Shown piece by piece: positions 1 to 11,690 of a stretch of DNA of 64,000 nucleotides (position 1 is the first letter of the stretch; each line of letters opens with the position of its first letter). The position numbers were made by a program, and so were the translations under genes. Source of the DNA: Sipunculus nudus (taxonomy: Eukaryota; Annelida; Sipuncula; Golfingiida; Sipunculidae); NCBI GenBank assembly GCA_026874595.1, contig CM049318.1, positions 21,739,456 to 21,803,455 on the forward strand, given 5' to 3'. The notes beneath the pieces were generated by a model. It saw only the letters and a list, made by a program, of their open reading frames with translations. It ran no database searches and was not told the DNA's origin.

Positions 1-840
1 TGGTCTGAAATTTATCACCACAAATAATCTGAAAGGGACCAGTCTTTTAAAATATCAATGCAATATTTAAAAGGATTACTGAGATGATGCATATATATGA
101 AAGGAATTCCGAGATCACTGACTTGCAGCTATATTTTATTTTGGCTGGATCTGAAATTCAATATCGCACATCCTCTCATGAGTGTCAACCGTTGAAAACA
201 ATGTCAAAGCAATTGCTTCAATAATTCTTGAATGCCTGTCCTTTTGCCTGACAAAAAATTCCAAGATCATTGCCTGGCAGCAATATTGTATTACTAACAT
301 GTCTCATTTGGGGATCTGTACTTTTGATAGGATACAGCCCTTATGGGCACAAATCATACCTCTGAAAATGAGAAAGACAGAATATACTCTCTTTCAGAAA
401 TTACATGCAAATGGACATCACAGGCTATACTAAGATGGCCATATTGCATTTTGAGCAGGTCTTTTATTCAATGGGGTTAAAGCCTCTCTAAACACCTATA
501 ATAATCCATGTGAGTTTGAAATTGCTCAAACATCTTCTCTATGAGGTACTGCCCGCAAAAGAAAATCACTGATTGTTCTTTGGTGGCCATATTAGTTTTT
601 GGATTGGCCTGTAATTTGACGGACATATAACTCACATAGGCACCAATCAGCCCTGTATATTTGAGAAAAATCAGAACTATTGAATAAATCATTGAAAAAA
701 TGCACACAAAAGAAAGTCAACAATTTTGCTCGCACTGGTGGCTATATTGCTTTTTTACAGTTCTTTTATTCAATAGGGCTTGAGCCTTTGAATACATCAT
801 TCATCCTTGTGAATCTGAAAATGATCAAACCAATTTTCTT
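1..840. other. gene-free flank
   Basis: No coding region is recognisable. Short open frames here lack domain-like composition, and the bases are AT-rich. The phrase 'tcttttattcaat(a/g)ggg' followed by a run resembling 'ttgagcctttgaataca' occurs twice (about 461 and 761), suggesting a degenerate tandem repeat of roughly 300 bp. Confidence 0.5.
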
Positions 841-1430
841 TGAAATTCTGCATAATGATTCTAGATCTTAGCAGATTTGACCTTGAATTTTCACTGGTTT
901 TCCAATTCTTCCAAGATTTAGACAGAGTTAACTGGTGTGTCAAATTTGAAAGAAAAATCTTCAGTACATCCAAAGTTATGGGGGTCACAATAATCCTAGT
1001 ATTGCACAGATTTGACCTTGAAGATTACAGTCAAGGTCACTAGTACCCATACTATTCTGAGAACTCAGTGGAAGCAACTTCTGTTTCAAATCTGAGGGAA
1101 CAGTATGCAATGTTTCATAAGTTATTGTGTTCACAATTTGTCTTATTTGACCCTGAAGGTCCTGGTCAAAGTCACCGTTTTAAAACTCATCCAAGAAATT
1201 CATTAAAACAAGTTGTGTACCAAATTTGTGAACAATATGTGAAATACTTCAAAAGTCATGGGGTTTACAGAAAATTTACTTTCAGCAGATTTGACCTTGC
1301 AGATGAAGCATAAGGTCATCTGTTTTCAAACTCTTCACAGATTTTGGTAGAAACAATTTGTATTTCAAATTTTGGGAAACAATATGCAGCCCCTGTTAAA
1401 GTTATATCATTCACAAGATGTCCTACAGTC
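841..1430 (+). repeat. tandem repeat of ~137 bp with TTTGACCTTGAA core
   Basis: Degenerate units recur with 'gatttgaccttg' or a close variant at about 877, 1009, 1145 and 1290, a spacing of roughly 135-145 bp. Each unit also carries a phrase like 'caatatgtgaaatacttcaaaagt'. The reverse complement of the same unit forms the repeat at 24840-25310, so this is a dispersed family and not a local satellite. The core contains TGACCT, the half-site read by many nuclear receptors; any such role is speculation. Confidence 0.7.
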
Positions 1431-2039
1431 TATGACTGATGATGACAGATGATGACACTGTGAACAACAGGTAGTTCTCCCTTGGGGGTGGGGGTGGGGC
1501 ATAATATTAATAATGCAAGGTGAAACATTAATGAATAACCCATTATACACACCAGACAAGGAAATTTATTATTTATATAAAACAGATTCATTCTGATTTT
1601 ATCCTGATAAATACCCCAAACATCAGTCAGACTGCTGTCTTTGGTCCTATTTTTCATGATCCTTAGTTTATTAACCCTGCAATGAACGACTGGGTTTTTT
1701 TTATTATTATTCTTTGGCAAAAGGGGTGGTCGCTAAAAGCAGGCACCACTGTAGTAATAAGAGTAAGGCCATCCTTAAAAAATTCTCTGTTGGGGCTAAC
1801 CCGGCCGGTCGAGTTTTTTGGCTGCGGCTGAAATTTTTTTGACATATCTGCAAATTAATATTTTTTGTATGAACTCCTGCAAGCGCGCCTGGGCCCGTAA
1901 AAATCTGCCTTCAAGTAGTAGAAAAATAGCCCTTCTATTACATTCTTTGATGCCCTTAATTTCCATAATGAAAATATTACCCGACGTTGCCGGTCGTTTA
2001 ATTTGAGCCTTAAAATTAGTCAGGTTGTGCCTATATATA
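1431..2039. other. intergenic, no gene seen
   Basis: No coding region is supported. Sequence near 1690-1830 (Lys/Phe-rich when translated, T-runs, 'ccttaaaaaattc') resembles the stretch around 4120-4270, so both may belong to one old interspersed repeat. Confidence 0.35.
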
Positions 2040-2280
2040 CGTGGAACGATCGTTATACTCGTGCGCGAGAGAAGAAAAACCGCCGGGAAACCGCAATCAA
2101 ATTTTGTTATTCTGGCGAAACAGGCCGAGAAAAATATTGAGCAATTAGAAATGGTTCATATTTGATTTCAAATAAAGCTGACGCTTATCGCTGTCGCATT
2201 AAATTAAAGTTCTCACGACATTCATACTGTCAACCGACCAATGTTGGCTTTAAACCATGTGACACGTCGATTTGCATTAA

Positions 2281-2494
2281 CACGTGCCTGGAACACACAG
2301 ACGTTATTGTGATTGGCGGAGCGATCACGTGTCACAGCCAGAGAGCCAATAAGAGGTTCGTAGTAAAAGTTCACCCCATGTGACTTCATTCAGGACTATT
2401 TTGGCGGGAAAATGTTCACTGCCATCGGGTCGCTTACGTTGGTTTTAATTTTTCAGCTACAGTCACGGTCGCACCGTGATTAGCCTATATAAAG
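2281..2494 (+). promoter_or_regulatory. promoter-like cluster: E-boxes, CCAAT, E2F-like site, TATA box
   Basis: Seen directly: CACGTG at 2281-2286 and 2326-2331, an inverted CCAAT (ATTGG) at about 2312-2316, CCAAT at 2346-2350, TTTTGGCGGGAAAA at 2399-2412 (matches the classic E2F consensus), a short hairpin CACGGT/ACCGTG at 2464-2478, and TATATAAAG at 2486-2494. The order CCAAT-E2F-TATA is what a cell-cycle-type promoter would show. About 23 bp after the TATA an ATG opens only an 8-codon frame, so if real the transcript is non-coding or spliced. Motif spacing is plausible, but chance is not excluded. Confidence 0.4.
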
Positions 2495-2880
2495 CAAATG
2501 ACGCGTGCCTATTAAATGGAACCTGCAACTGACGATGTGTAACGCACAATCTCCACAAATCAGATGTTTGGTATTACAAGAACTTTGTCATTTTAATAGT
2601 TCTGTGGCGATCATGACAGGGTTTTGCGACCACAGCTATCAGAACACGCATAAAATTTTAGCGACCGTCTTTTTTTATTCTGTTTCTTTTTAACTGGTTT
2701 TGTTAAATTATTTTATTTTATTAATTGCCTTTAAAACAAACAGATATTTTCTGACCGTACGGCATTACTTGTTTAGACGTAGACGAGATAGAGATCAACA
2801 TTGCTCACTCAGTCATTAATTACAGAAAAATAAAAAATGTCCAGCATTACTTCCATTAGGCACCGTGCCTCTCATTGATT

Positions 2881-2905
2881 TTTTGTTTGTTTGTTTGTTT
2901 GTTTC
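2881..2905 (+). repeat. (TTTG)n microsatellite
   Basis: About six TTTG units in a row. Confidence 0.9.
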
Positions 2906-5597
2906 TGATTCTTTTTGCTGGTACCTTATTTACAAGAGGGTTATAAAAAGTCAAGAAAGTAACAATAGATTGGCAAAAATATATTGAGAAATAACACTTA
3001 ATGTCCATGAGTAATCTTACAAATATTATAGTATGGACACAACTGCATGCTGGTATATCAGAGTATGACCTGTCAGATGCAAAAAGTCAATGCAAATGAA
3101 ATTTTGTTTTATTATAATCAAGCGGGGCATCTGATAACTAGCAATGAAAAGCAAACAAATTTGACCTAGTTTTTAAACCCAAAAACAAATAGAAATGAAT
3201 ACTTCCAAGCCTTTGGGCAGTTAATGTTATATAATACAAATAGATCATGAATGGTTAATTAAAGTTTTAGCTTTCAATTACTTTTTTTTCATTTTTACCA
3301 AAAAATATAAGGGCCTGTAATTTTTCTTGCGGGCCTGTGAAACCTGTATGCATGTCAGCAGTAGTGCTAATTGTTATAAAATGAAAGTCCATGCTGGTTG
3401 TGAAGTTTAAATAATACACTGGAGTCTCGGGGCCTGTATTTCGACTGTATAAACTTTTGCATGAAATATCATGCACAAATAAGGACTGTATATTTGCGAT
3501 GCCATTCCAAATCACATACTAGCTGTCAAAGGCATCTGCAGAAGGTGAGTGGCATAATCAGGGTACGTCCAATATATGGGTTTATCTTTCAAATAAGTAC
3601 AGTTTTTCATATATTTGTATAAACATTTTATATATTCTACTACCTTATAAGGCATTGACTTTAATTATATAATAAAGAGTTAATTTATTACCTTCCTTCT
3701 TAATTATACCTATTCATTTGCAAAGGAAATCTCAAATCGCACTCATTCATAATTGGTAATTCTGGCACTCGCATACAACACAAAATAAAATTGTCTGCAA
3801 ATTTATGTGAGATCCAGAAAAGGCTTACAATCCTAATTCGAATCTGTGCAATGATCAGTTACAATGCTTTCATGATAACATGCTTGACCATTATTGGAAA
3901 AGTACTTGATCACTTTTCACATACGTGAATATTTGACATGTACATGTACAAAGCATATTCTAAAACATTTTGTACCCGAGTACAAGATTTTAAGCCTGTA
4001 ATGAACCACAAAATCTATTCAGAAATACCTTGTTGTACATGTTGAATGGAATGCGGGTATGTAATATTTCATACACCTCACATATGCAAAAACCGGTAAA
4101 AAAGGTGTAGTAAACTCCAGATCCTCCTTTAAAAAATTTATTTTTTTCCTCCCTACCTGATGATTTTTTGGGGACTAATGTTTGCCCCAACACAAAAATT
4201 TTTATGGTTGGCCTAATATAGTCAAAATTGGGATTAGGAATTTTCATGCCTGTTAACCCTAAAGTGAATGGCTCTTTCAAAAGACTGTTGGTTGGAGATG
4301 CCATGGACCCATTTGTGGCTATTTCATAATCATGTCAGTATTTTACCAGTTAACAGAGCCACAACTGAGTCTGGACCAATGCGACCGGGCGATATTAGAG
4401 TATCTGGCGATTGCAGGATTCGTTTCCTACCTTGAGTCTTGTATATTCTCGGTAATCGTTTAAAGTGTAAAAGTGACACAGTATAAAATCAAGATCTCAT
4501 ATTAACAGCAGACCCTTTCTTAGATTTCTCGTCCACTGATACAAAACTCTGCGTGCTAGCGGCTTAGAATTTAGCGGGTAGTGTCTGTTTGGAGAATATG
4601 CACAAACCGTAACCTATTTAAAGCGTACGTTACTGAGCCATAACACAAAACATAACATCGATGTTGCATAATGCAGTACAATTATTATTTACATACATAC
4701 ATTTACCATGCATACATACGTATACATGCACTGATACATGTATACATAAAGCTAGCTCTATGATCACTGTTAATGTTATGTTAATAGTTATGTTTTTACT
4801 GCGATACGGTACTAGTGTAAAATCAGATACCTTACTATATAAATTATATAACTAGATGCATGCATGGCAATCGTACGTGCATGCATGCAGTATATATAGA
4901 GCGCATAGGCCTATATACCTCGATTCGCTTCGAGGAAATAATAACTGTCCCATTCAATTTGTTGCCAGATGATTTAATAGTTTTATCCCTTTTGTGGCGT
5001 ATTCCAGCAAATAAATCCTGATTAATTGCACATACTTGCCAGTCCTGCGGCCACAATTAACTTCTCTTTGAAAAAAAAATTGTACCTGCCAAATTATTGC
5101 CCTGAAACCGTTCGTTTATTCCTGCTCGTGAGAGTGTACTCCTGATACACGAACTGCATGTTCAACCCTTACCATTAAATTTCCACTGAGGCCCCTGGAC
5201 CGATATCGTACAAATCTGTTGCATCTAATTTACATCGGCTCCTGGACCGTTAATATGTCCATCCAGCAGAGATATATCAGAGGATATATGAATCTTATAA
5301 GGTCCATGTATGGACTAGTTAAGGGACTACTCTTAATTTGGATTATATCGCGCATGCGCAAAATACAATCTCGGGTCGTGTGAAAAACGATAGACATGAA
5401 ATTATCCCTGATTATGTCCTTTCAATGTGTTGATTAAAACATATTTATTTCTTTTAGATTGTACAAATAGCGCGAATTATAAGTATACTCTCCAAACATA
5501 CAATAAAGGGATATAGACACGTATCTAAAAATGAAAGCGAATTGTGCATAATTACATCTAACCTAGATTAGTTACACAAAACAAAAATAAAGATAAA
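2906..5597. other. intergenic, no gene seen
   Basis: AT-rich with no domain-like reading frame. 4680-4750 holds imperfect (CATA)n and 4855-4890 imperfect (GCAT)n. A minus-strand open frame of 104 codons at 3990-4304 was judged spurious. Confidence 0.45.
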
Positions 5598-6306
5598 GGA
5601 AATTCGTGTAATTTGGACCCCTTAAAGAAAATCCTCGAAAATTTTAAATGTATAAAACATATAAAAATTGTAAAATCATTTTTACTGAGGAACCTGGTAC
5701 AAGAACACTTTACCCTGAAAGTAGACTTGCAAAATTAATATTACCGACTTTAAAGTCAGTGACAAAAATAATTAATTCTGGTCCATATTACACACTCTGA
5801 ATGTAATATGGACCACATAAAAGTGTTATTTGGACAATAACCTCAACAGATTCAAATAAAGTTAATATCCACTCTAAAAGCAGATATATTATTTTATACT
5901 CTTAAGTGACCAATAATGAAGAAAAACATATATCTAAGCATAAAAGCCATACATGTTTTCCAATTATCATGAAAGAAAAAGAGTTATAAAACACATATCG
6001 TCGATAATATTCACTGTAAATACAGCTTGCATGGAGGCCAAAATCAAACGAGACCGAAAATAATACTGCAGTTACAATTTACATTTTTAATTCAAGTTCA
6101 AATCCACTTCAAAAACGGAAATGTTATTTTAACACACTTATTTACCTATATATGCATGAAGAAGAACATGCACCTAACATAAAAGCCAAACATGTTTTCT
6201 CATTTATTCCTCAATGTGTGTGCAATTATTATACTCTCCTGTACAGGACTGTAATAGACTATACCCCCTCCCCATATCAACCCCATATATGCGTATATAT
6301 ATATAT

Positions 6307-7167
6307 AGTTACGGAACCTAATAACAACTGATCACGTAGTCGTGGCGAGCATAAATTTTGTTACAGAGATAAATAAAAGTCAGATTCTGTAACACTAGGC
6401 AGTGTGAAATGTCTAGGGGAATGAATAAAGAAGTCAGTGTTTTTTTACAAATTAATAATTATAATTTATTCTTAAGACAATCATAACATTACAATACACT
6501 AAATCAATACAATTACACAGTATAACAACAGTATAACAGTAAATCAATACAATTAAACAGTATAATAAATAAAATTGTACAGTACCAGAGTTTCCGGATC
6601 CTAGGCTTTCCTGGATACCACCACTGTCACAGCTTTAACAAGTCCTTTAAAACATATAATCGAGATGATCAGTTCACGTAAATCTTCTCAGAGAATAATA
6701 GTCCAATTCAATCCCGAAATCAATCTGTTGTAATCCAAAAGTGAAGTTCTGGTAATAGTCCCAAAGGCAAACTGGAGAAAATCTGTTACAAAGTTCGACG
6801 AATATCTTTCAGTGCGGCAGTTATCGGAAAGGTCCACAAACTGACTCACACTCTTCCGTCTCCGCTGGAATATTTCTCTCTCCCCTCGGCTCTAAACATA
6901 GCCCTTATTTATAAATTTTTCACCCAAAGCCAAGAAACTTCTGTTTCACGAACAATCCAAAGAACACAACAATACATAATACACACGCGCCCAAAGAACA
7001 GACCTGAACATTCCAGACTATATCAAAGAACGCTGTTTTTCTACACCTCAGGGTTCAACCGGTACAGATTACACCGAGCGCTGTGTATCTACACGCCATA
7101 GCAACGCCCTACGCCTGCGCTACACGAATGAGAATGTCAACAGCGCACAATAAAAGAGACACCTGTT

Positions 7168-7173
<6 letters not shown>
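6307..7173 (-). mobile_element. probable solo LTR
   Basis: Read on the minus strand the segment begins TGTTGTAACAGG (or TGTAACAGG three bases in), has a TATA-like TTTATAAATA near 6906-6917, a polyadenylation signal AATAAA at 6465-6470 and ends near CCGTAACTA, with TA-repeat on both sides. That layout (U3 with TATA, R with poly(A) signal, U5, TG start) is typical of a retrovirus-like LTR. An alternative 3' boundary is TGTAACA at about 6362. No gag/pol is present. It sits inside the TIR element at 5598-8154. Confidence 0.5.
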
Positions 7174-7240
<67 letters not shown>

Positions 7241-7242
7241 AT
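7174..7242. repeat. (TA)n microsatellite
   Basis: Nearly uninterrupted TA dinucleotides, directly abutting the outer end of the probable solo LTR. Confidence 0.95.
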
Positions 7243-7346
7243 CGTCGGATGCCTACTTGCCATATTTGCCTTTTGCTTTCCTTGATGCCCGCGTAGTCAT
7301 GTCGGCTAGTACCAAGCCCTTTAAATGTGCCTTGATTTGTATAAAG

Positions 7347-7647
7347 GTATGTTTCCATGTGCGCGTATATGCGTATGAGCGTATATTCGCGTGAAACAAT
7401 AGGTGTGTTTCAATGTACCCGTATATGCGTATATGCGTGAACTGGCAGACGTAGGCCTATATATTTTTACAGTGAATCGAGCAGCCCTTCTACAATAAGA
7501 TGCTGAAGAAACGTCATTATACCCCGAAACCTGTGGCGATTTTCACGCATATACGCTGACGGACATGCACATGGAAACACCCCAGTTACAAAATCATATG
7601 AGTGATTTTTCACGCATATTCGCATATACGTGCACATGGAAACACCC
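7347..7647. mobile_element. fold-back MITE with doubled inverted ends
   Basis: Outer arms: GTTTCCATGTGCGCGTATAT from 7351 against its complement ending CATGGAAACACCC at 7647. Inner arms: TGTTTCAATGTACCCGTATA from 7405 against TTTCACGCATATACGC...CATGGAAACACC at 7541-7582. Both pairs share the TGTTTCCATGT start and an ATATGCGTGAAA continuation. No coding capacity. It lies inside the TIR element at 5598-8154. Confidence 0.7.
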
Positions 7648-8154
7648 GGTCCTTAAGTTAATATCAAAGTAATCTAGGAGAAAGAGGTAAAGCGAATGAT
7701 ATTTTCCTTTGATGTGTAAAATGAACCACCTGTGTGTAATTTGGACCACCGGTCCATATTACACTATAGGGCCTGGTCCATATTACAAACAGCAAGTCGA
7801 TATGCAGATTTTGACCCTGACCTTATTTACATATTATTAGCCAAAATCAAATTGGCCAGTTCTAGACCCATGTTATAAAGCTGTATAATGTTGGGGCATG
7901 ATGGGATCTTCATTGAATAACAGTCAGAATACTTCGATATTTATATGCATGGAAAATAAGAACAAACTATGAAATTAACAACTTCTAGTTGAATATACGG
8001 CAAAACTTGCACCTAGCTTTCCTGTACCGCCGTTGGATGCTTCAAAATGGTAAATGCTACAGTGACGAACTTGCCTCGTTCTGGTACTATTTTTCCAAAT
8101 ATGGAAATTTTGAGTGTTTCAAATTACACGGTGGTCCAAATTACACGGATTTCC

Positions 8155-9269
8155 CCTAATATACAAACTATGTAAACATGTAACATCGGTATGTTGAAAT
8201 TTGAAAAAAGAGGAAATAATATAATACAATGTATCCATCATATTTTAGGAGACTATAATAAATAAAGGTTGAGATATATAAAGCACAATAAGCAAAGCCT
8301 ATTTTTTGTAGTGCAAAAAACAAGGTAAAATTATTAAAGATATTACTAGTCTTAGGTAGTCTTTTTACAAAATATAGATAATATATCGCATTTACATTAT
8401 ATGACATTATGCATAATAACAAAAATACCTGCAACGTGTCAGAATATGTTGAGAAGAATCTAAACATTTATGTTTATGATAAGGCTTAGTTTACTTATCA
8501 AAATAACAAAGCATCTTGTTGATTTAAGATATTTGAATATTTGATCAAGTATATATACATTGGTTGCATGACTCTGGTGACCCATGTAATAAGGCGGACA
8601 CATGTAATAAGGCGGACATTAATTTATCAGTTTTTCGTCTGCATGAATTAGACATAAATGAAGCTATGATAACTAGAATCAGGTTTTTTAATAGCTCCAG
8701 GAGCAGTTGTCGTGCGACTTCGTAGTTCGGAAAATCAAGAAAAAGTGAACTAATATTAAACCACTCCACAATGTGGACATTGCATGGTTACTTTCGCACA
8801 GACCAGATCTGTATAAAAATCCTGGAGGCAGCTGTGGTCAAGTCAAGTCTTGAAATCAAAATATTCTCTTGTCGTTTTCCATAGCTGTAGTATAATTGGA
8901 ATCGGAATCTAAGCCAAGGTATCTTTTTAAAGAAAATTTAAAAGTATTTAAAGACACTGCATGTTTTAATTATGAGTCCAATGAATCCCATGCATAGGAC
9001 TGTGCAAGATTGAATGAATGATGATTTGTATTTTTCTGTATGAGACGCGGGCGCAAGTCACAAGCTTTTCTTAGATCCCTATACAGCCATATAGTAACAT
9101 CTCACATAACGATCGAGCACATTAATCGTGACATGAAAACTGGACAGACCATGCATGATATATAGCTTATAGTATTCAAGTATTCAAGAATATTTAGGCC
9201 ATATCACGCCGAATTATAATTATGAGCTTTGGATAGTGTATTAGTAACAACATTAAGGAGACAGGGATG
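8155..9269. other. intergenic, no gene seen
   Basis: AT-rich, with only short chance open frames. A small direct repeat 'catgtaataaggcggacat' occurs at about 8583-8620. Confidence 0.4.
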
Positions 9270-9475
9270 CAAATCGAAATCAATTATACTGAACTTATAT
9301 CATTAATATAGATATGTAATTAAGGAAAAGCAGTGAACCTAAAATAGAACCCTGAGGGACTTCTACTGACATCGAATGCCAGCTTGACGCCTTGCTATTG
9401 TAGGACAACTCGTCAACGGCAATTTTTAACGTAATCAATCAACCACTTCAGCGTGGATCGATGTATTCCGGGGTT
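9270..9475 (-). pseudogene. decayed non-LTR retrotransposon reverse transcriptase fragment
   Basis: On the minus strand, bases about 9400-9310 translate to S-x-W-H-S-M-S-V-E-VPQGSILGSLLFL, the conserved block of LINE reverse transcriptases (usually S-W-x-x-x-x-x-GVPQGSILGPLLFLxYIND). Just downstream the expected YINDISS is legible, but in another frame (about 9302-9282), followed by stops. Upstream, LKWLIDYVKN-like residues fit the preceding helix, again with a frame break before the VPQGS block. It is a short, frameshifted relic. Clade (CR1-, Jockey- or RTE-like) cannot be told from so little. Confidence 0.75.
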
Positions 9476-9574
9476 AGATAATGGAGTGGCCATCCTGCCA
9501 CTCGCGGACTTACTCAGGGTTGAATGCTCTTGGAAACGTTAAACAACTATATTGGAGCTTGTGAAAAAGGATAA

Positions 9575-9889
9575 GGCAAACAAAATAAAAAAGGTATGCA
9601 TGGTTCTCAGGCATCGCCCGCGTCAATTATAATCTCCTGCATCAATTTTTTTTATTTTTATTTTCATCATTTAATAAGATAAAATAATAAAAGTTTAATC
9701 AGATTTCCTTTGTAATGTAGTTCTTTTATCTGTTTAGCAAAAAAAAAAAAACTTGTTATTTTCATGCTTTTCCCTGACCATATGACATTTTAATTGAAAC
9801 ATACAGAAAAGGTCAAAAATAAAATAACGCCCGTTCGCACTGATTCTGAAAAAAAATGTGCCTGAGAACCATACTTTTTTTGTTCGGCC
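9575..9889. mobile_element. MITE, 'GGTTCTCAGGCA' family, copy 1
   Basis: Left end GGC..A-rich..GTATG..ATGGTTCTCAGGCATCG, right end TGTGCCTGAGAACCATACTTTTTTT...GGCC, which are inverted complements. Interior is AT-rich non-coding sequence. Homologous copies lie at 39351-39611 and 40017-42685. Confidence 0.75.
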
Positions 9890-10466
9890 TAATATATGGG
9901 TCGATAGTTAGTGGTTTGGTTTCTGTTCCTTTTTTTTATAAACTGAAGAAACATTAGCTGGCTTCCATGGGGTCGGGCGTGTGGCTGTCTGTAAGGAGAT
10001 GTTGACAATTTTTAGTGAGATGGTTACCACGCAGGATGCATCAGGCCTATATAGTGGCCTTTCTTGAATTTATAGATCCAATAATATTTTCAGGACGTCG
10101 GAATTCATGTTAATATTTGATAGGCTTTGGTGTCTATTATGTTCGTGTTGGACGTGTTGTGAGCCTGGTGTCATTTCTATTATTTGAAGATTCAGGTGAT
10201 GCCAAAAGTGAAATGAAGTGCTGATTAAATATTTTGGCTTTTTTTCAGGATCATCTGTCACAAATTCACCATCATGACATTATGAGTTTTCCTCAAATAT
10301 CAAATATGAATTGCAGGTTTTAAAAAATGAATAAAATATCAAATGACGGACAATATGACGTGATTAACCCTTATCCACAGCCATTAATCACAACAGTTAA
10401 AACAAAGTCACGCAGGTTGAATTAAAATCTCAACTGACACGTATAAGTTTTATTGTGAAATGACTT

Positions 10467-10867
10467 TACCGTATTTGACGTAATGAGCGCTTTCTTGTAA
10501 TGAGCGCCCCCTATGGAAATTTGAGAGATATTTTTGAGAAAACGGAAGGGATGAGCCATTCTCACCTGAAAAAAACTTTGGCAATACTTACGGTCACCGT
10601 TATTTTGCCACCTGGCTTTAATTATTTTTATGACGTAAAATTATATCAGGGTGTCCCAAGCCCATATAAATATTGGCTAAAGAAATGATATTTTCCTTGA
10701 ATTAGTGGCTAAAAGTTTCCCCCAGAATCCTAAAAAGATCATATCTTAGTCTAGAACAGCACGGGGGGGGGGGGGGGGGGGAGGGGGCGATTATTGGTTA
10801 CAAACCATATTTTTCAAAATTCAATTTTGAGAGAGCTCGGGGCGCTCATTAAACGTCAGATACGGTA
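10467..10867. mobile_element. MITE with TACCGTA ends
   Basis: The left end TACCGTATTTGACG...AATGAGCGCCCC (10467-10510) is matched by GGGGCGCTCATTAAACGTC...TACGGTA at 10838-10867. The left side holds an extra AATGAGCGC copy. The 401-bp interior carries a poly-G tract and no coding frame. The terminal TACCGTA/TACGGTA pair is common to MITEs of several animals; family unassigned. Confidence 0.75.
10763..10781 (+). repeat. poly-G tract
   Basis: 19 consecutive G, followed by GAGGGGG-like sequence, inside the TACCGTA MITE. Confidence 0.95.
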
Positions 10868-11270
10868 TTCACGTAATTAGATACAGAAATCGCTTTAGAA
10901 TTACTCATAATTTCAATTAATATTTTAAAAATATCACACCTCAAAGCGAAAGGGACATTTCCTCCCGCACCTCTCGCCGTCGACTGCATGTCCCTTCACC
11001 TTCGAATCTTGAAAATGCCTGGCTTTCTGACGTACCCCCACCCTAAGAATTTGGTTTCGGATCAACTATTAAAACGATTATACATGTATATATATAACAC
11101 AGGGTTTGCAGGTTTAACACACTTATAAAATAAATTGCGCCCTACCCCCCTCCTATATATTTGTCATTATAAAATATACTTTCAGGCCTTCACGGAGAAA
11201 TGTTTATCCAAAAATACCGATTTAAAGTGCATAAGCATAGGCTGTAAGCGCTTTGAAGGTGTGTGTGTGT

Positions 11271-11289
11271 GGGGGGGGGGGGGGGGGGG
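11271..11289 (+). repeat. poly-G tract after (GT)n
   Basis: 19 consecutive G directly following (GT)5, a few bases before the MITE at 11305. The chance open frames across it (Gly- or Pro-runs) are artefacts. Confidence 0.95.
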
Positions 11290-11304
11290 TGCATTTTGTG
11301 CATT

Positions 11305-11690
11305 AAGCTGTGTTTCCATATATCCGCAAAAGACGTACGTACGTTCCATAGTGCGCAGTCCGCAAAAAATGTTTCCATTAGTACGTACGTTTTTCTTGCG
11401 GATACCCTTTCACGTGCCTCCTTTGAAACTGCAAGGACGACAGCCAGGAAGAAGGTCAATATGTCTCATCTTACCTGGCGCCGGGGCACTGTTGGGAAAT
11501 GAAGGCATTTCTGCCATCCGCAAAACGGATGATTCGCTCACCGATCCGTTTCGATGCCGTCCGTTTTTGCGGATACGCATGCGGAGCACGTTAAAACGTA
11601 CACATGGAAACAGTTCATCTTAAAAAGAGAGATCCGATTTTTTTTGCGTACGAGACGTACGAGTTTTACGGATGAATAGAAACACAGCTT
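11305..11690. mobile_element. MITE, 'AAGCTGTGTTTCC' family, copy 1
   Basis: The left end AAGCTGTGTTTCCATATATC is the inverted complement, with few mismatches, of the right end (GGATGAATAGAAACACAGCTT at 11670-11690, one base trimmed here in description). Inside are TACGTACG palindromes, 'ctggcgccggggcactgttg' and 'acacatggaaacag'. A second copy with the same order is at 46527-46899. The overlapping 162-codon open frame is not a gene: its equivalent is not conserved in the second copy. Confidence 0.8.

Larger units (their letters stand above)
5598..8154. mobile_element. TIR-flanked DNA element, internally invaded
   Basis: The left end starts GGAAATTCGTGTAATTTGG and the right end is its inverted complement over 22 bp with one mismatch (5598-5619 against 8133-8154). 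Sub-terminal motifs of the same kind (TAATATGGACCA, GGTCCATATTACA) recur at about 5781, 5805, 7750 and 7776. Removing the inserted LTR, the (TA)n tract and the fold-back MITE leaves roughly 1.3 kb. No transposase frame is visible, so this is a non-autonomous element. Superfamily not determined. Confidence 0.7.

Noticed and set aside
7083-7394. 103-codon frame with long Ile-Tyr run (likewise frames over other TA tracts)
   Set aside because: Coding potential comes entirely from the (TA)n microsatellite.
11135-11623. 162-codon + frame and overlapping minus frames
   Set aside because: Runs through a poly-G tract and a MITE whose second copy (46527-46899) does not preserve the frame.
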